Assembly: GCA_003138365.1 (NCBI GenBank)
Contig: PLFY01000037.1
Location: forward strand, 2,193-34,494
Source: Acidobacteriaceae bacterium
GTDB lineage: Bacteria; Acidobacteriota; Terriglobia; Terriglobales; Acidobacteriaceae
Direction of reading: 5' to 3'
Length of the DNA stretch: 32,302 nt
Under the pieces are notes generated by a model that worked only from the letters and a program-made list of their open reading frames with translations, had not been told where the DNA came from and searched no databases. Shown piece by piece: positions 8,813 through 18,123 of the stretch; the stretch's first letter is position 1; each line of letters begins with the position of its first letter. Made by a program: the position numbers and the translations under genes.

Positions 8813-8827
8813 TGACCCGCCGGGTCA
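8813..8827. promoter_or_regulatory. Inverted repeat upstream of the receiver-TrxR fusion gene
   Basis: TGACCC-GCC-GGGTCA in the divergent intergenic region. Confidence 0.45.
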
Positions 8828-8898
8828 CGAAGATTCTTCAATCCAAACAGGGATCCCTCTGCACCTATTGGGGTACCAAGGCCCTAAACTGAGTGATA

Positions 8899-10550
8899 TG
8901 GCAAGGCCGATTCTCCTGGCAGTGGACGACGACGTAAGCGTTTTGGAAGCGGTAGTGCAGGACCTGCGCCGGCACTATGGGGCCACCTACCGGGTCATGC
9001 GCGCGGCCAGCGGTCAGGCCGCGTTGGACACGCTGGCTCAACTGACAACGCGCCAGGAGCCAGTGGCGCTGATTTTGAGCGACCAGCGCATGCCGGGCAT
9101 GACTGGCGTCGAGTTTCTGGAGAGGGCGCGGGCGCTTTATCCCGAGGCACGGCGCGTGTTGCTGACGGCATACGCTGACACCGAAGCCGCCATCCGCGCC
9201 ATCAACACCGCCCGCATCCACTACTACCTGAACAAACCGTGGGACCCGCCTGAGGAAAAGCTGTATCCGGTGTTGACTGACCTCCTGGAGGATTGGCTGG
9301 CCGGCTACCAGCCGCCGTTTGAGGGGCTGCGTGTCATCGGGAATCGCTGGTCGCTCAAGGACCATAAGGTGCGCAGCTTTCTCTCCCGCAACCATGTGCC
9401 CTACCGCTGGCTCGACATCGCCGGCAACAAGGATGCCCTGAAGCTGCTGAGTGACCGGCAGCTCGATCCTGACCTTTTGCCTGTGGTGCTGTTTGCGGAT
9501 GGCAGTTCCCTGGTGGACCCGGATGTGGCGACGCTGGCTGGCCGAGTGGGCCTGAGCACTCAGGCCGCCCAGGAGTTCTATGACATCGTCGTGGTGGGCG
9601 CCGGTCCGGCAGGGCTGGCGGCCGCGGTCTATGGCGCCAGCGAAGGCCTCCGCACGCTCGTCATCGAGCCGGAAGCGCCCGGCGGACAGGCCGGCTCCAC
9701 TTCAAGGATCGAGAACTACCTCGGATTCCCGTCGGGCGTCACCGGAGCGGACCTGGGACGCCGCGCGCATATCCAGGCGTCGCGGTTTGGCGCGGAGTTT
9801 CTCACCCAGCGGGCCACGGGACTGCGCATCGAAGGCCAGTACCGTTTTGTGGAACTGGTCGATGGCCGCGAGGTCTCAAGCCACGTGGTGCTGTTGGCCA
9901 CCGGCGTTTACTACCGCAAGCTTGATATTCCAGGCGCGGAGCGGCTCACCGGCCGAGGCATCTACTACGGAGCCGCGCTGGTTGAGGCATTGGCTTGCAA
10001 GGATGAGGAAGTATTTGTCGTGGGCGGCGCCAACTCCGCCGGCCAGGCCGCCCTGCACTTTGCCAACTTCGCCTGCAAGGTGACCATGCTGGTGCGCGGC
10101 AACGGACTTTCGGCCACCATGTCGAAATACTTGATCGATGAGATCGAGCGCACATCCAATATTGTGTTGGAGGCGAAAACGCAGGTGCTGGAAGCGATCG
10201 GCGAGGAACGTCTCGAAGGGCTCCGGCTGCTCGGTCCTCAGGGGGAGTCGGTGGTGCCGGCTTCGTCGCTGTTCGTGTTCATCGGAGCAGAGCCGGGAAC
10301 AGGTTGGCTGCCGCCCTGCATTCTCCGCGATGAGAAAGGATTCATTTTGGCAGGCCCTGATTTGCGCACCGAAGGCAAGTTGCCGGCAGCTTGGAAGGAG
10401 CCGCGCGAGCCGTTCTTGCTCGAGTCCAGCGTACCCGGAGTCTTTGTGGCCGGCGATGTTCGCCACGGCTCAGTGAAGCGCGTGGCCTCGGCGGTGGGCG
10501 AGGGCTCCATCGCGGTACAGTTTGTGCACCAGTACTTGGCGGGATTCTAA
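8899..10550 (+). CDS. Response-regulator receiver fused to a Grx/Trx-like domain and a thioredoxin-reductase-like FAD/NAD(P) oxidoreductase
   Basis: Receiver: ILLAVDDDVSVLEAVV...LILSDQRMPGMTGVEFL...LLTAYADTEAAI...YYLNKPW. Oxidoreductase: DIVVVGAGPAGLAAAVYGASEGLRTLVIE, GGQAGSTSRIENYLGFP, VFVVGGANSAGQAALHFA, GVFVAGDVRHGSVKRVASAVGEGSIAV. The ORF opens at 8868; the ATG at 8899 fits the receiver N-terminus better. Confidence 0.88.
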
Positions 10551-10570
10551 GAGGTGTTGAGAAAGCGGAA

Positions 10571-12064
10571 ATGAGCCAGGGCGAGCAACCGATCGAGATT
10601 GAATCGATCCCCTTGCGGGAGGTCGCCGAGGCTCTGCGCCGCACTCGTCCCTTCGCTGAAACGGACGTAGGCGCGCTGAGCGGCGTGGAGGTTGTGGATC
10701 GCGTAAAAGTCAACGCTGGCGGCGTGCTGGTGGAGCCAGGGCAGCCCCTGAGTTTCTATTGGCTCGTGCTTGAGGGCGAGGTTCGCGCCGAGAGACCGGA
10801 GCCTGACGGCACGCGGACCGTGGTGGGAATGGCCGCCGCTGGCGATGGCTTTGGCGAGACGCCTCTGCTGACTGGAAAGACCCACTCGCCTTTCTTCATC
10901 CTGGCAGCGCAAGACTCGCTGCTGTTGCGCTTCACCGAGCAAGACTTTTGGGCGTTGCTTGCTTGCTGCCCCGCGGTGCGCAAAGTGATCCTTGCGAATA
11001 TGGCTCAGCGGCTGCAGGCCTACCAGGTTGAGGCGTTGCACCGCGAGAAGCTGGTCTCCCTGGGTACACTCGCCGCCGGGCTCATGCATGAGTTGCACAA
11101 CCCCGGCTCGGCTGCCAAACGCGCCACCGCTCAACTGCGCGGAAATCTGTTGCGCTTGCAGCAGTTGAGCCTGCGTTTCAGCGACCAGCAGAAGACCCCC
11201 ACCCAGCTTGATTGCATGCGCGCTCTGCTTGAAAAGACACTGAGCGGCTGCCATGCCCCTGTCATGAGTACCCTGGAGCAGTCGGACACGGAAGAGGCAT
11301 TGGCCGAGTGGCTGGCATCGGCTGGAGTGGAAAACGCATTCACCATTGCCCCGGCGCTTGTCGCCATCGGCCTTGAGCAGCAGGAACTCGCCTGCGCCAG
11401 AGACGCCTTCCAGGCCGGCAGCTTCTCTGACGCGATCAACTGGCTTGAGGCGCTGGTTTCCAGCGTCAGTCTGGTCTGCACCATCGAGGAGAGCATTACG
11501 CGCGTCTCCGACCTGGTGATGGCTGTCAAGATATTCGCCTACGACGATCGGTCGCAGGCCAGGGAACTGGACGTGCATGACAGCCTGCAGAGCACCCTCA
11601 CCATCCTGGGCCACAAGCTGCGTCTCAAAAAAATCTCCGTCGAAAAGCGCTTTGAGGCCTCGCCGTCCACCATCCAGACCCGCGGCTCCTCGCTCAGCCA
11701 GGTGTGGACCAACCTGATCGACAACGCCGTGGACGCCTCACCCGAGAGCGCCCAGATCGAGATCGCTACGTGGACAGAAGCGGGGACAGAAGCGGAGATC
11801 GACCCGGCCTGGCTCGCAGTGAGCATCACAGATCACGGCGCCGGGATTCCGCCCGAATTGCTGCCGCGGATTTTCGACGCGTTCTTTACCACCAAGCCGC
11901 TGGGCTCGGGCACCGGCCTCGGCCTGGAGATCGTTCACCGCATCGTCACGCAGAAGTTCGGCGGCACGATCGATGTCGAGTCCGAACCGGGAAAGACCCG
12001 GTTTATCGTGCGCCTGCCGCTACGCGGGCCAGGCGAGTCCGGGAAGCCCGCTCCTGCGATTTGA
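10571..12064 (+). CDS. Cyclic-nucleotide-binding-domain sensor histidine kinase
   Basis: cNMP-like beta roll ([29 protein letters not shown]...[10 protein letters not shown]), H-box [25 protein letters not shown], HATPase N/G boxes ([57 protein letters not shown]). Track ORF opens at 10391 but overlaps the upstream gene; the ATG at 10571 (MSQGEQ) is the likely start. Confidence 0.85.
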   Translation: MSQGEQPIEIESIPLREVAEALRRTRPFAETDVGALSGVEVVDRVKVNAGGVLVEPGQPLSFYWLVLEGEVRAERPEPDGTRTVVGMAAAGDGFGETPLLTGKTHSPFFILAAQDSLLLRFTEQDFWALLACCPAVRKVILANMAQRLQAYQVEALHREKLVSLGTLAAGLMHELHNPGSAAKRATAQLRGNLLRLQQLSLRFSDQQKTPTQLDCMRALLEKTLSGCHAPVMSTLEQSDTEEALAEWLASAGVENAFTIAPALVAIGLEQQELACARDAFQAGSFSDAINWLEALVSSVSLVCTIEESITRVSDLVMAVKIFAYDDRSQARELDVHDSLQSTLTILGHKLRLKKISVEKRFEASPSTIQTRGSSLSQVWTNLIDNAVDASPESAQIEIATWTEAGTEAEIDPAWLAVSITDHGAGIPPELLPRIFDAFFTTKPLGSGTGLGLEIVHRIVTQKFGGTIDVESEPGKTRFIVRLPLRGPGESGKPAPAI

Positions 12065-12560
12065 GTTCGACGCTTTCCGAGTTGCGCCTGCGAGTTTTCC
12101 GCATGTCCAATGACGCTCACTTCCGAACAGCGGATCAGTTTCCGAGTTGCCGGCCAATCGGCCGTGGCTCCGGTGCAGAATCCAACGCTTCACACATTGA
12201 CAAGAAAATACGCAATTTTACAAAAAAGTTGAGGAGGGTGGGGGTTAATTCTTGGGTCCATACGGTACGGGGCGGAGGTGTCCCGGCTTTCTCCGTTCGC
12301 CCTTCTATTGACCATTGTGCGCCGAGGGAGGATTATTTTGCGCAAGGCGGCAAAGGGGGGCGGATTCCCAGGAGGCCGCAATCGGCGCATCCCTGTTCGT
12401 TAACGGACGGCCTGCGTCGAAACCGGACATCCAATTCGGTTCCCGTTCACCTGAGATATGCGGCAAGAGGCTTTGTTCTCATCAAGTTGCATTTTCCGCA
12501 TTTTGGCCTTTGAATTGCTTTTCTTTCCCATGTAGACCGAGCGTCACCCGGAGGCCGGCC

Positions 12561-14990
12561 ATGAACAACCTGCTGCAGGACCTGCGATTCACTATGCGCC
12601 AGTTGCGCAAATCTCCCGGATTCGCCCTCACCGCGCTCCTTACCCTGGCATTGGCCATCGGCGCCAACGCCGTGGTCTTCGGAATCTTCAACGGCATGAT
12701 TCTGCGGCCGTTGGATGTGCCCCAGGCGGAGAGCCTCTACGGAACCGAGTACGGGAATAATCCGGGGTGGCAGTCGTATCCCAACTATCTCGATCTGCGC
12801 GACCGCAACCGCAGCTTCGACGGTCTGGCGGCGTTTAGCTTCATCTTTCCGGGCTTCGACACGGGCAAGGATCCCTCCGGTTCTTCAGGCTTCACAACCA
12901 GCGGCAATTACTTCGATGTGCTGCGGATTCAGCCCTATCTCGGCCGTTTCTACCATGCCGCCGATGAGCACGGCCACAACAGCGCGCCCTATGTTGTGTT
13001 GACCTACGCCTTTTGGCACAGCCGCTTCCAGGACGATCGCGGCGTGGTGGGCCGCACTGTCTTTTTGAACAAGCATCCATTTACGATTCTCGGCGTGGCC
13101 CCGCCCGGCTTCCACGGAACAGTGGCCTTTGCCTTTATCGATTTCTTCATGCCGATGGTCAACGAGGGGCAGCTCTACGGCGGGAGCACACTCGACAAGC
13201 GCGGCAGCAACAATACGGTTTTTGAGATCTTCGGACATCTGAAGCCGGGTGTGACTCTCGCTCAGGCCACGGCGGATGTGAACGCCGTGGGCGCGTATCT
13301 GGAAAAGACCTATCCTCAGGACTTCAGCCACAAAAGCACTCCACTCTCCCGCCAGGGACTGACCGCGTTTGGCGGCGCGGTGACGGCCTTCGTGGCGGGA
13401 TTGATGCTGCTGGCCGGATTGATTCTGCTGGCCGCCTGCGCCAACCTGGGCAGCCTCTTTGCCGCGCGCGCCGCCGACCGTTCCCGCGAAGTGGCGCTGC
13501 GGCTGGCGCTGGGTTCAAGCCGCCAACGCATCCTGCGGGGACTGCTTACCGAAGCCTTGCTGATCTCCCTTGCCGGCGGCGCTCTGGGAGTTCTGGGCAG
13601 CGTCGCGCTCTTGCGCCGGCTGAGCACATGGCAGCCCGTCGCCGGCGCTCCCGTCCATCTGCCCGTCACTCCAGACGCAAAAGTCTACCTCGTCGCTTTG
13701 CTGCTGGCGGTGGTCAGCGGATTGCTCTTCGGAATCGTTCCGGTGCGTCAGGTGCTCCGGGCCAATCCCTATGAGATCGTCAAAGCGGGATCAAGCGCCA
13801 GGGGTGGGCGGCGCATCACCGTGCGCGACGTGTTGCTGGTGGTGCAAATTGCCATCTGCGCCGTGCTGGTCACTTCTTCGCTGGTGGCCGTGCGCGGATT
13901 GGCGCGCTCGCTGCACGGCAACTTCGGGTTTGAGCCGCGCAACGCCATGCTGCTCAATGTCGATTTGGCCATGGCCGGCTACAGCGGCGACCAAACGCCC
14001 GCGATGAAAAGACGCATCTTCGATGCGATGGGGACGATTCCCGGAGTCGAGCATGTGGGATGGGTGAACGATTATCCTCCGCTCGCCTACGGCTCCAACT
14101 TCAGATCGAATGTCTATAAGGATGAAACCACCGATCTGCGCCAGGCAAATACCGCCGCCACGCCTTTCCGGTACAACATCTCTCCCGGATACTTCGAGGC
14201 GGCCGGCACCAGCCTGTTGACCGGCAGGAGTTTCAGTTGGAATGACGACAAAGGAGCGCCATCCGTCGCCGTCGTTAACCGCGAGTTCGCCGTGAAAATC
14301 TTCGGCTCCGTCCCCCAGGCCATGGGCAGAGATTTCAAGCTGCAGGATGGAACGCGCGTCGAAGTCGTGGGCGTGGTCGAAGACGGAAAGTATCTGAGTC
14401 TCAATGAAGATCCACAGCCGGCGATCTTTCTTCCCGCCCTGCAATCGCCTTCGGGCTCTTTTTATATGGCGGTGCGCTCGCAGCGCGATCCCGAACAGTT
14501 GGCCGCGGCCATGAGGAGCAAGCTGCGCGAACTGGATGCGGGTCTGCCGGTTACCATCACTACTTGGAAGACCGTGCTGTCGCTTGTTCTGTTTCCTTCG
14601 CAAATGGCCACGGTGTCGCTGGGCGTGCTGGGGATAATGGGCGGCATGCTGTCGATTACCGGCATCTTTGGAATGGCTGCGTACTCGGTCAGCAAGCGGC
14701 TGCGGGAGTTGGGAATTCGCATCGCCCTGGGCGCGCAGCGCAAGGAACTGTTGCAGGCAGCGTTGGGGCGGCCATTGAAATTGCTGGCTATAGGTTCGGC
14801 GACAGGATTGATCCTCGGACTACTGGCGACCAGGGTGCTGGCTTTCATTGTGTATCAGGCGACTCCCCGCGATCCGCTGGTGCTGGGCGGCGTTGTGCTC
14901 GCCATGCTGCTCCTCGGCCTGCTGGCCACATGGATTCCAGCGCAACGCGCACTGTCGGTCGATCCTTTGATCCTGCTCCGCGAGGAGTGA
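12561..14990 (+). CDS. MacB/FtsX-type ABC permease of the acidobacterial duplicated orphan permease (ADOP) type
   Basis: MNNLLQDLRFTMRQLRKSPGFALTALLTLALAIGANAVVFGIFNGMILRPL start; SYPNYLDLRDRNRSFDGLAAF; duplicated FtsX-like TM blocks; SKRLRELGIRIALGAQRKELLQAAL; C-terminal DPLILLREE. The upstream ORF extension (12315-12560) is probably not translated. Confidence 0.88.
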   Translation: MNNLLQDLRFTMRQLRKSPGFALTALLTLALAIGANAVVFGIFNGMILRPLDVPQAESLYGTEYGNNPGWQSYPNYLDLRDRNRSFDGLAAFSFIFPGFDTGKDPSGSSGFTTSGNYFDVLRIQPYLGRFYHAADEHGHNSAPYVVLTYAFWHSRFQDDRGVVGRTVFLNKHPFTILGVAPPGFHGTVAFAFIDFFMPMVNEGQLYGGSTLDKRGSNNTVFEIFGHLKPGVTLAQATADVNAVGAYLEKTYPQDFSHKSTPLSRQGLTAFGGAVTAFVAGLMLLAGLILLAACANLGSLFAARAADRSREVALRLALGSSRQRILRGLLTEALLISLAGGALGVLGSVALLRRLSTWQPVAGAPVHLPVTPDAKVYLVALLLAVVSGLLFGIVPVRQVLRANPYEIVKAGSSARGGRRITVRDVLLVVQIAICAVLVTSSLVAVRGLARSLHGNFGFEPRNAMLLNVDLAMAGYSGDQTPAMKRRIFDAMGTIPGVEHVGWVNDYPPLAYGSNFRSNVYKDETTDLRQANTAATPFRYNISPGYFEAAGTSLLTGRSFSWNDDKGAPSVAVVNREFAVKIFGSVPQAMGRDFKLQDGTRVEVVGVVEDGKYLSLNEDPQPAIFLPALQSPSGSFYMAVRSQRDPEQLAAAMRSKLRELDAGLPVTITTWKTVLSLVLFPSQMATVSLGVLGIMGGMLSITGIFGMAAYSVSKRLRELGIRIALGAQRKELLQAALGRPLKLLAIGSATGLILGLLATRVLAFIVYQATPRDPLVLGGVVLAMLLLGLLATWIPAQRALSVDPLILLREE

Positions 14991-15259
14991 ATCGGCTTTC
15001 TTGAGAGAGTGGATGCTGGGTGTGGTCAGGAAACCTGCGGACCCATTTTCGGTTGATGCAAAATCGCCAGTTCACTCGTCGAAGGCCGCAGCCGCCGGTA
15101 TTGGAGAAATGCTCATTTTCCGAGTTCCGGGTCGTTGACGGGCAACTCCGAAACTGCGCCGCTGCTCATCTCCGCACATTCTTAAGCGCCATAAATCAGG
15201 CAAGCGGCAGGCTCCTTCCCGTTAAGAAACTCCAACCCTTTCTCTGCGCGCCGCGACGA

Positions 15260-15286
15260 TAAAGCTGCTCCGCCCCATGCCGATGA
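15260..15286 (+). promoter_or_regulatory. Sigma-28 (FliA)-type flagellar promoter
   Basis: TAAA-N15-GCCGATGA (taaa gctgctccgccccat gccgatga) against the FliA consensus TAAA-N15-GCCGATAA, directly upstream of the PAS-GGDEF/motA/motB operon. Confidence 0.75.
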
Positions 15287-15304
15287 GAAGACTGAGGGGC
15301 TTGG

Positions 15305-16198
15305 ATGTCGGAACGCTCGGAACTTCTTGAAGCTACGCTGGACTGTCATCCTGAAGGCATTGCCCTCATCGGTCAGGAGCGCAACGTGGTCTTATGGAAC
15401 CGGGCCGCGGAGGCGATTACCGGATACCTGGGCCTGGACTTGGTGGGGCGTCCTGTGCCGGAGCCGCTCAAACCCCTTCTGCAGTGGTGCGATGAGCAGC
15501 GGGAGCCTGAACCCGATTCATATCCCCAGCCAGAGCGCGGATGCCTGCTGCACATCCGCCATAAACTCGGCCATGAAATGTCTGTGTTTGCCCGAGCGAC
15601 GCTGCTCCGTGCCGAACTGGGTGGGCGCATCGGCACGGCGGTCATCTTTCATCCCGCTGAGAGCCTGGACGCTCTGCCGCACGGGGAAAGTAGCGAAGGC
15701 TCCGGCGGCGAGGCCAGCCAGGCGGATTTCGAGGATCGCCTCACGGCTCTGTTTGAAGACTTTGCGCACGGCGGCCTGCCCTTCGGCGTGCTATGGGTCA
15801 CCGTCGATCAAGCCCACGAATTGCGCAAGACTCACGGCGTCGGCGCCTGCGAGGCGATGCTCGAAAAAGTTGAGGGGTCGCTGGCGCGCGGGTTGCGGCC
15901 GGGCGAAGAGTTGCGGCGCTGGGGCGACGATGAGTTTCTCATCCTGTCCCACGAGCGCACTCCGGAAATGCTTGCCGCTCATGCGCAGCTTCTGGCCGGG
16001 TTGGCCAGAACGGCGGACTTTCGCTGGTGGGGCGACCGTGCATCGCTCACCGTAAGCATCGGCGCGGCCCAGGCGGACCTGGCCGGAACTTTAGCTGGTC
16101 TGCTGGAACGGGCGAAAGCCGCAATGTTTTCCAGTTTTCACGCGGGCGGAAACCGCATTACGTCGGCGCCGGGGGAGAACTCATGTTTGCCATCATAG
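15305..16198 (+). CDS. PAS domain + GGDEF-like domain protein in the motor operon
   Basis: PAS: LLEATLDCHPEGIALIGQERNVVLWNRAAEAITGYLGLDLVGRP. GGDEF-like: ELRRWGDDEFLILSHERTPE... LTVSIGAA. Its 3' end overlaps the motA start by 16 bp. Confidence 0.8.
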   Translation: MSERSELLEATLDCHPEGIALIGQERNVVLWNRAAEAITGYLGLDLVGRPVPEPLKPLLQWCDEQREPEPDSYPQPERGCLLHIRHKLGHEMSVFARATLLRAELGGRIGTAVIFHPAESLDALPHGESSEGSGGEASQADFEDRLTALFEDFAHGGLPFGVLWVTVDQAHELRKTHGVGACEAMLEKVEGSLARGLRPGEELRRWGDDEFLILSHERTPEMLAAHAQLLAGLARTADFRWWGDRASLTVSIGAAQADLAGTLAGLLERAKAAMFSSFHAGGNRITSAPGENSCLPS

Positions 16199-17061
16199 GC
16201 ATTGTCATTGTCTTTGCAGCAGTCATCGGCGGCTTCCTGATGGAGAAGGGCCACATCATGGTTCTCCTTCAGCCGGCCGAATTGCTCATCCTCGCCGGCG
16301 CAGCCGTCGGCACGCTGCTAGTGGCAAATCCTCTCCACATCATCAAAGGAATCATTGCCGGTCTGATGGGCGTGCTGAAGGGGTCTACATTCGGCAAGCC
16401 GCGCTACTTAAGCACGCTCAAAATGATGTACCAGTTTCTGAACAAGGTGCGTAAAGAGGGATTGCTGAGCGTCGAGATGGACGTCGAGAAGCCAAGTGAG
16501 AGCTCGATCTTCAAGAATTATCCCGAGTTCCTCAACGACCACCATGCCCGGGACTTTGTGTGCGATACGCTGCGCACGGCCATTACCGGAGGCGTGGAAC
16601 CGTTCGACATGGACCAGATGATGGAACTGGACATGGAAGTGCATCACCATGCCTCAATGCAACCCGTCAACGCGCTGACCACGGTGGCGGATGCGCTGCC
16701 GGGGCTGGGCATTGTGGCCGCGGTGCTGGGCGTGGTCATCACCATGGGTTCGCTTGGCGGTCCGCCCGAGGAGATCGGCGAAAAGGTAGCTGCCGCGCTG
16801 GTGGGCACGTTCCTCGGCATTCTGCTTTGCTACGGTGTGGCCGGTCCCCTCAGTTCGAACATGAGCAAGACCGCGGACGAGCACAATGAGTACCTGCACG
16901 TGCTTCGGGTGCTGATGCTTTCATTTCTGAAGGGCGCGGCGCCCATGATCGCCATCGAGATGGGACGGCGCGCGATTCCCGCGCATGTGCGGCCCAGCTT
17001 CGACGAAATGGAAAAGAACTGCAAGAGTGGCGCTGCGAGCGTTGAAGCGGCCGTTGCCTAG
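16183..17061 (+). CDS. motA: Flagellar motor stator protein MotA
   Basis: MFAIIGIVIVFAAVIGGFLMEKGHIMVLLQPAELLILAGAAVGTLL, VADALPGLGIVAAVLGVVITMGSLGGPPEEIGEKVAAALVGTFLGILLCYG. True start at 16183, not the ORF start at 16027. Confidence 0.93.
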   Translation: MFAIIGIVIVFAAVIGGFLMEKGHIMVLLQPAELLILAGAAVGTLLVANPLHIIKGIIAGLMGVLKGSTFGKPRYLSTLKMMYQFLNKVRKEGLLSVEMDVEKPSESSIFKNYPEFLNDHHARDFVCDTLRTAITGGVEPFDMDQMMELDMEVHHHASMQPVNALTTVADALPGLGIVAAVLGVVITMGSLGGPPEEIGEKVAAALVGTFLGILLCYGVAGPLSSNMSKTADEHNEYLHVLRVLMLSFLKGAAPMIAIEMGRRAIPAHVRPSFDEMEKNCKSGAASVEAAVA

Positions 17062-17112
17062 AACCGCCGGCATTTTTGATCCGGCAACCCTTATTGGGGA
17101 GAACAGAGCATC

Positions 17113-18099
17113 ATGGCAGCCAAGACTCAACCGATCATCGTCATCAAGAAGAAGAGTGGCCACGGCGGCCACCACGGTGGCGCATGGAAGGTTGCCTACG
17201 CCGACTTCGTCACCGCCATGATGTCGCTGTTCATCGTGCTTTGGCTCATGGGCTCAAGCGAGAAGGTGAAGAGGGCGGTCGCCGGCTACTTCAACGATCC
17301 CAAGGGAATCGCAAGCCAGCTCGGAACCACCATGACGGGGACCGGCTCAACCGTGTCCCAGGTAAGCACCGACGAGCTGCAGAAGCTGAAAGACAAACTC
17401 GAGCAGGAGATCAAGGCGAGAAAAGAGCTGGAGAAGCTCTCCAAGCAGATTGAGATTACGATCACGCCCGAGGGGCTGCGCATTGAGCTCATCGAGGGCA
17501 AGGACGGAACATTCTACGAGATCGGCAGCCCGAAACTCAGTTCAAGCGGTCAGGAACTGCTTGCGCTGTTGGCCACGGAGTTGAAGACCTTGCCCAATTC
17601 GCTGTTGATCGAAGGCCACACCGACTCCACTCCCTATTCGGATGACGCCGGCTACAGCAACTGGGACCTTTCGGCTGACCGCGCCAACTCCGCAAGGCGG
17701 CTGCTCCAGCAAGACGGTGTGCGCACCGATCAGGTAACTCAGGTGCGCGGGTACGCCGACCAGATGCTGCGCGTCAAGAACAACCCAACCGACCCCTCCA
17801 ATCGGAGAATCTCGATCCTGGTAAAGAACGACAACGAGGCAGTGCCGACAATCTCCGCAGCCAAAATCGTGGATGGAACCACTCCGCTGCCAGGTGCTCA
17901 AAAGCAATCCACCCCGGCAGAGGACAAAGGGAAGGCGCAAGGCGCCCAGCCCACCACGGAACCCGGCGCAAAACCGGCGGCTCAGGCTCCTGCGGAGACT
18001 CAGGCCCAGGCTCAAACCAAGCCTTCGCCGGCAACTCCGGCAGCCAAGCCCAGCTTGATAGATAAGCTCAAGAGCATGATCCCAGGCAAGAAAACGTAG
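17113..18099 (+). CDS. motB: Flagellar motor protein MotB (OmpA-like peptidoglycan-binding C-terminus, Ala/Pro/Gln-rich tail)
   Basis: IVIKKKSGHGGHHGGAWKVAYADFVTAMMSLFIVLWLMGSS (plug/TM with conserved Asp), LLIEGHTDSTPYSDDAGYSNWDLSADRANSARRLL OmpA motif. Confidence 0.93.
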   Translation: MAAKTQPIIVIKKKSGHGGHHGGAWKVAYADFVTAMMSLFIVLWLMGSSEKVKRAVAGYFNDPKGIASQLGTTMTGTGSTVSQVSTDELQKLKDKLEQEIKARKELEKLSKQIEITITPEGLRIELIEGKDGTFYEIGSPKLSSSGQELLALLATELKTLPNSLLIEGHTDSTPYSDDAGYSNWDLSADRANSARRLLQQDGVRTDQVTQVRGYADQMLRVKNNPTDPSNRRISILVKNDNEAVPTISAAKIVDGTTPLPGAQKQSTPAEDKGKAQGAQPTTEPGAKPAAQAPAETQAQAQTKPSPATPAAKPSLIDKLKSMIPGKKT

Positions 18100-18123
18100 C
18101 GCGCCAACAAATCAACCACCAGT

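Noticed and set aside
12315-12560. N-terminal extension of the ADOP ORF
   Set aside because: The Cys/Arg-rich extension does not match the conserved family start MNNLLQDLRFTMRQLRKSPGF; the ATG at 12561 is preceded by a GGAG-like site.
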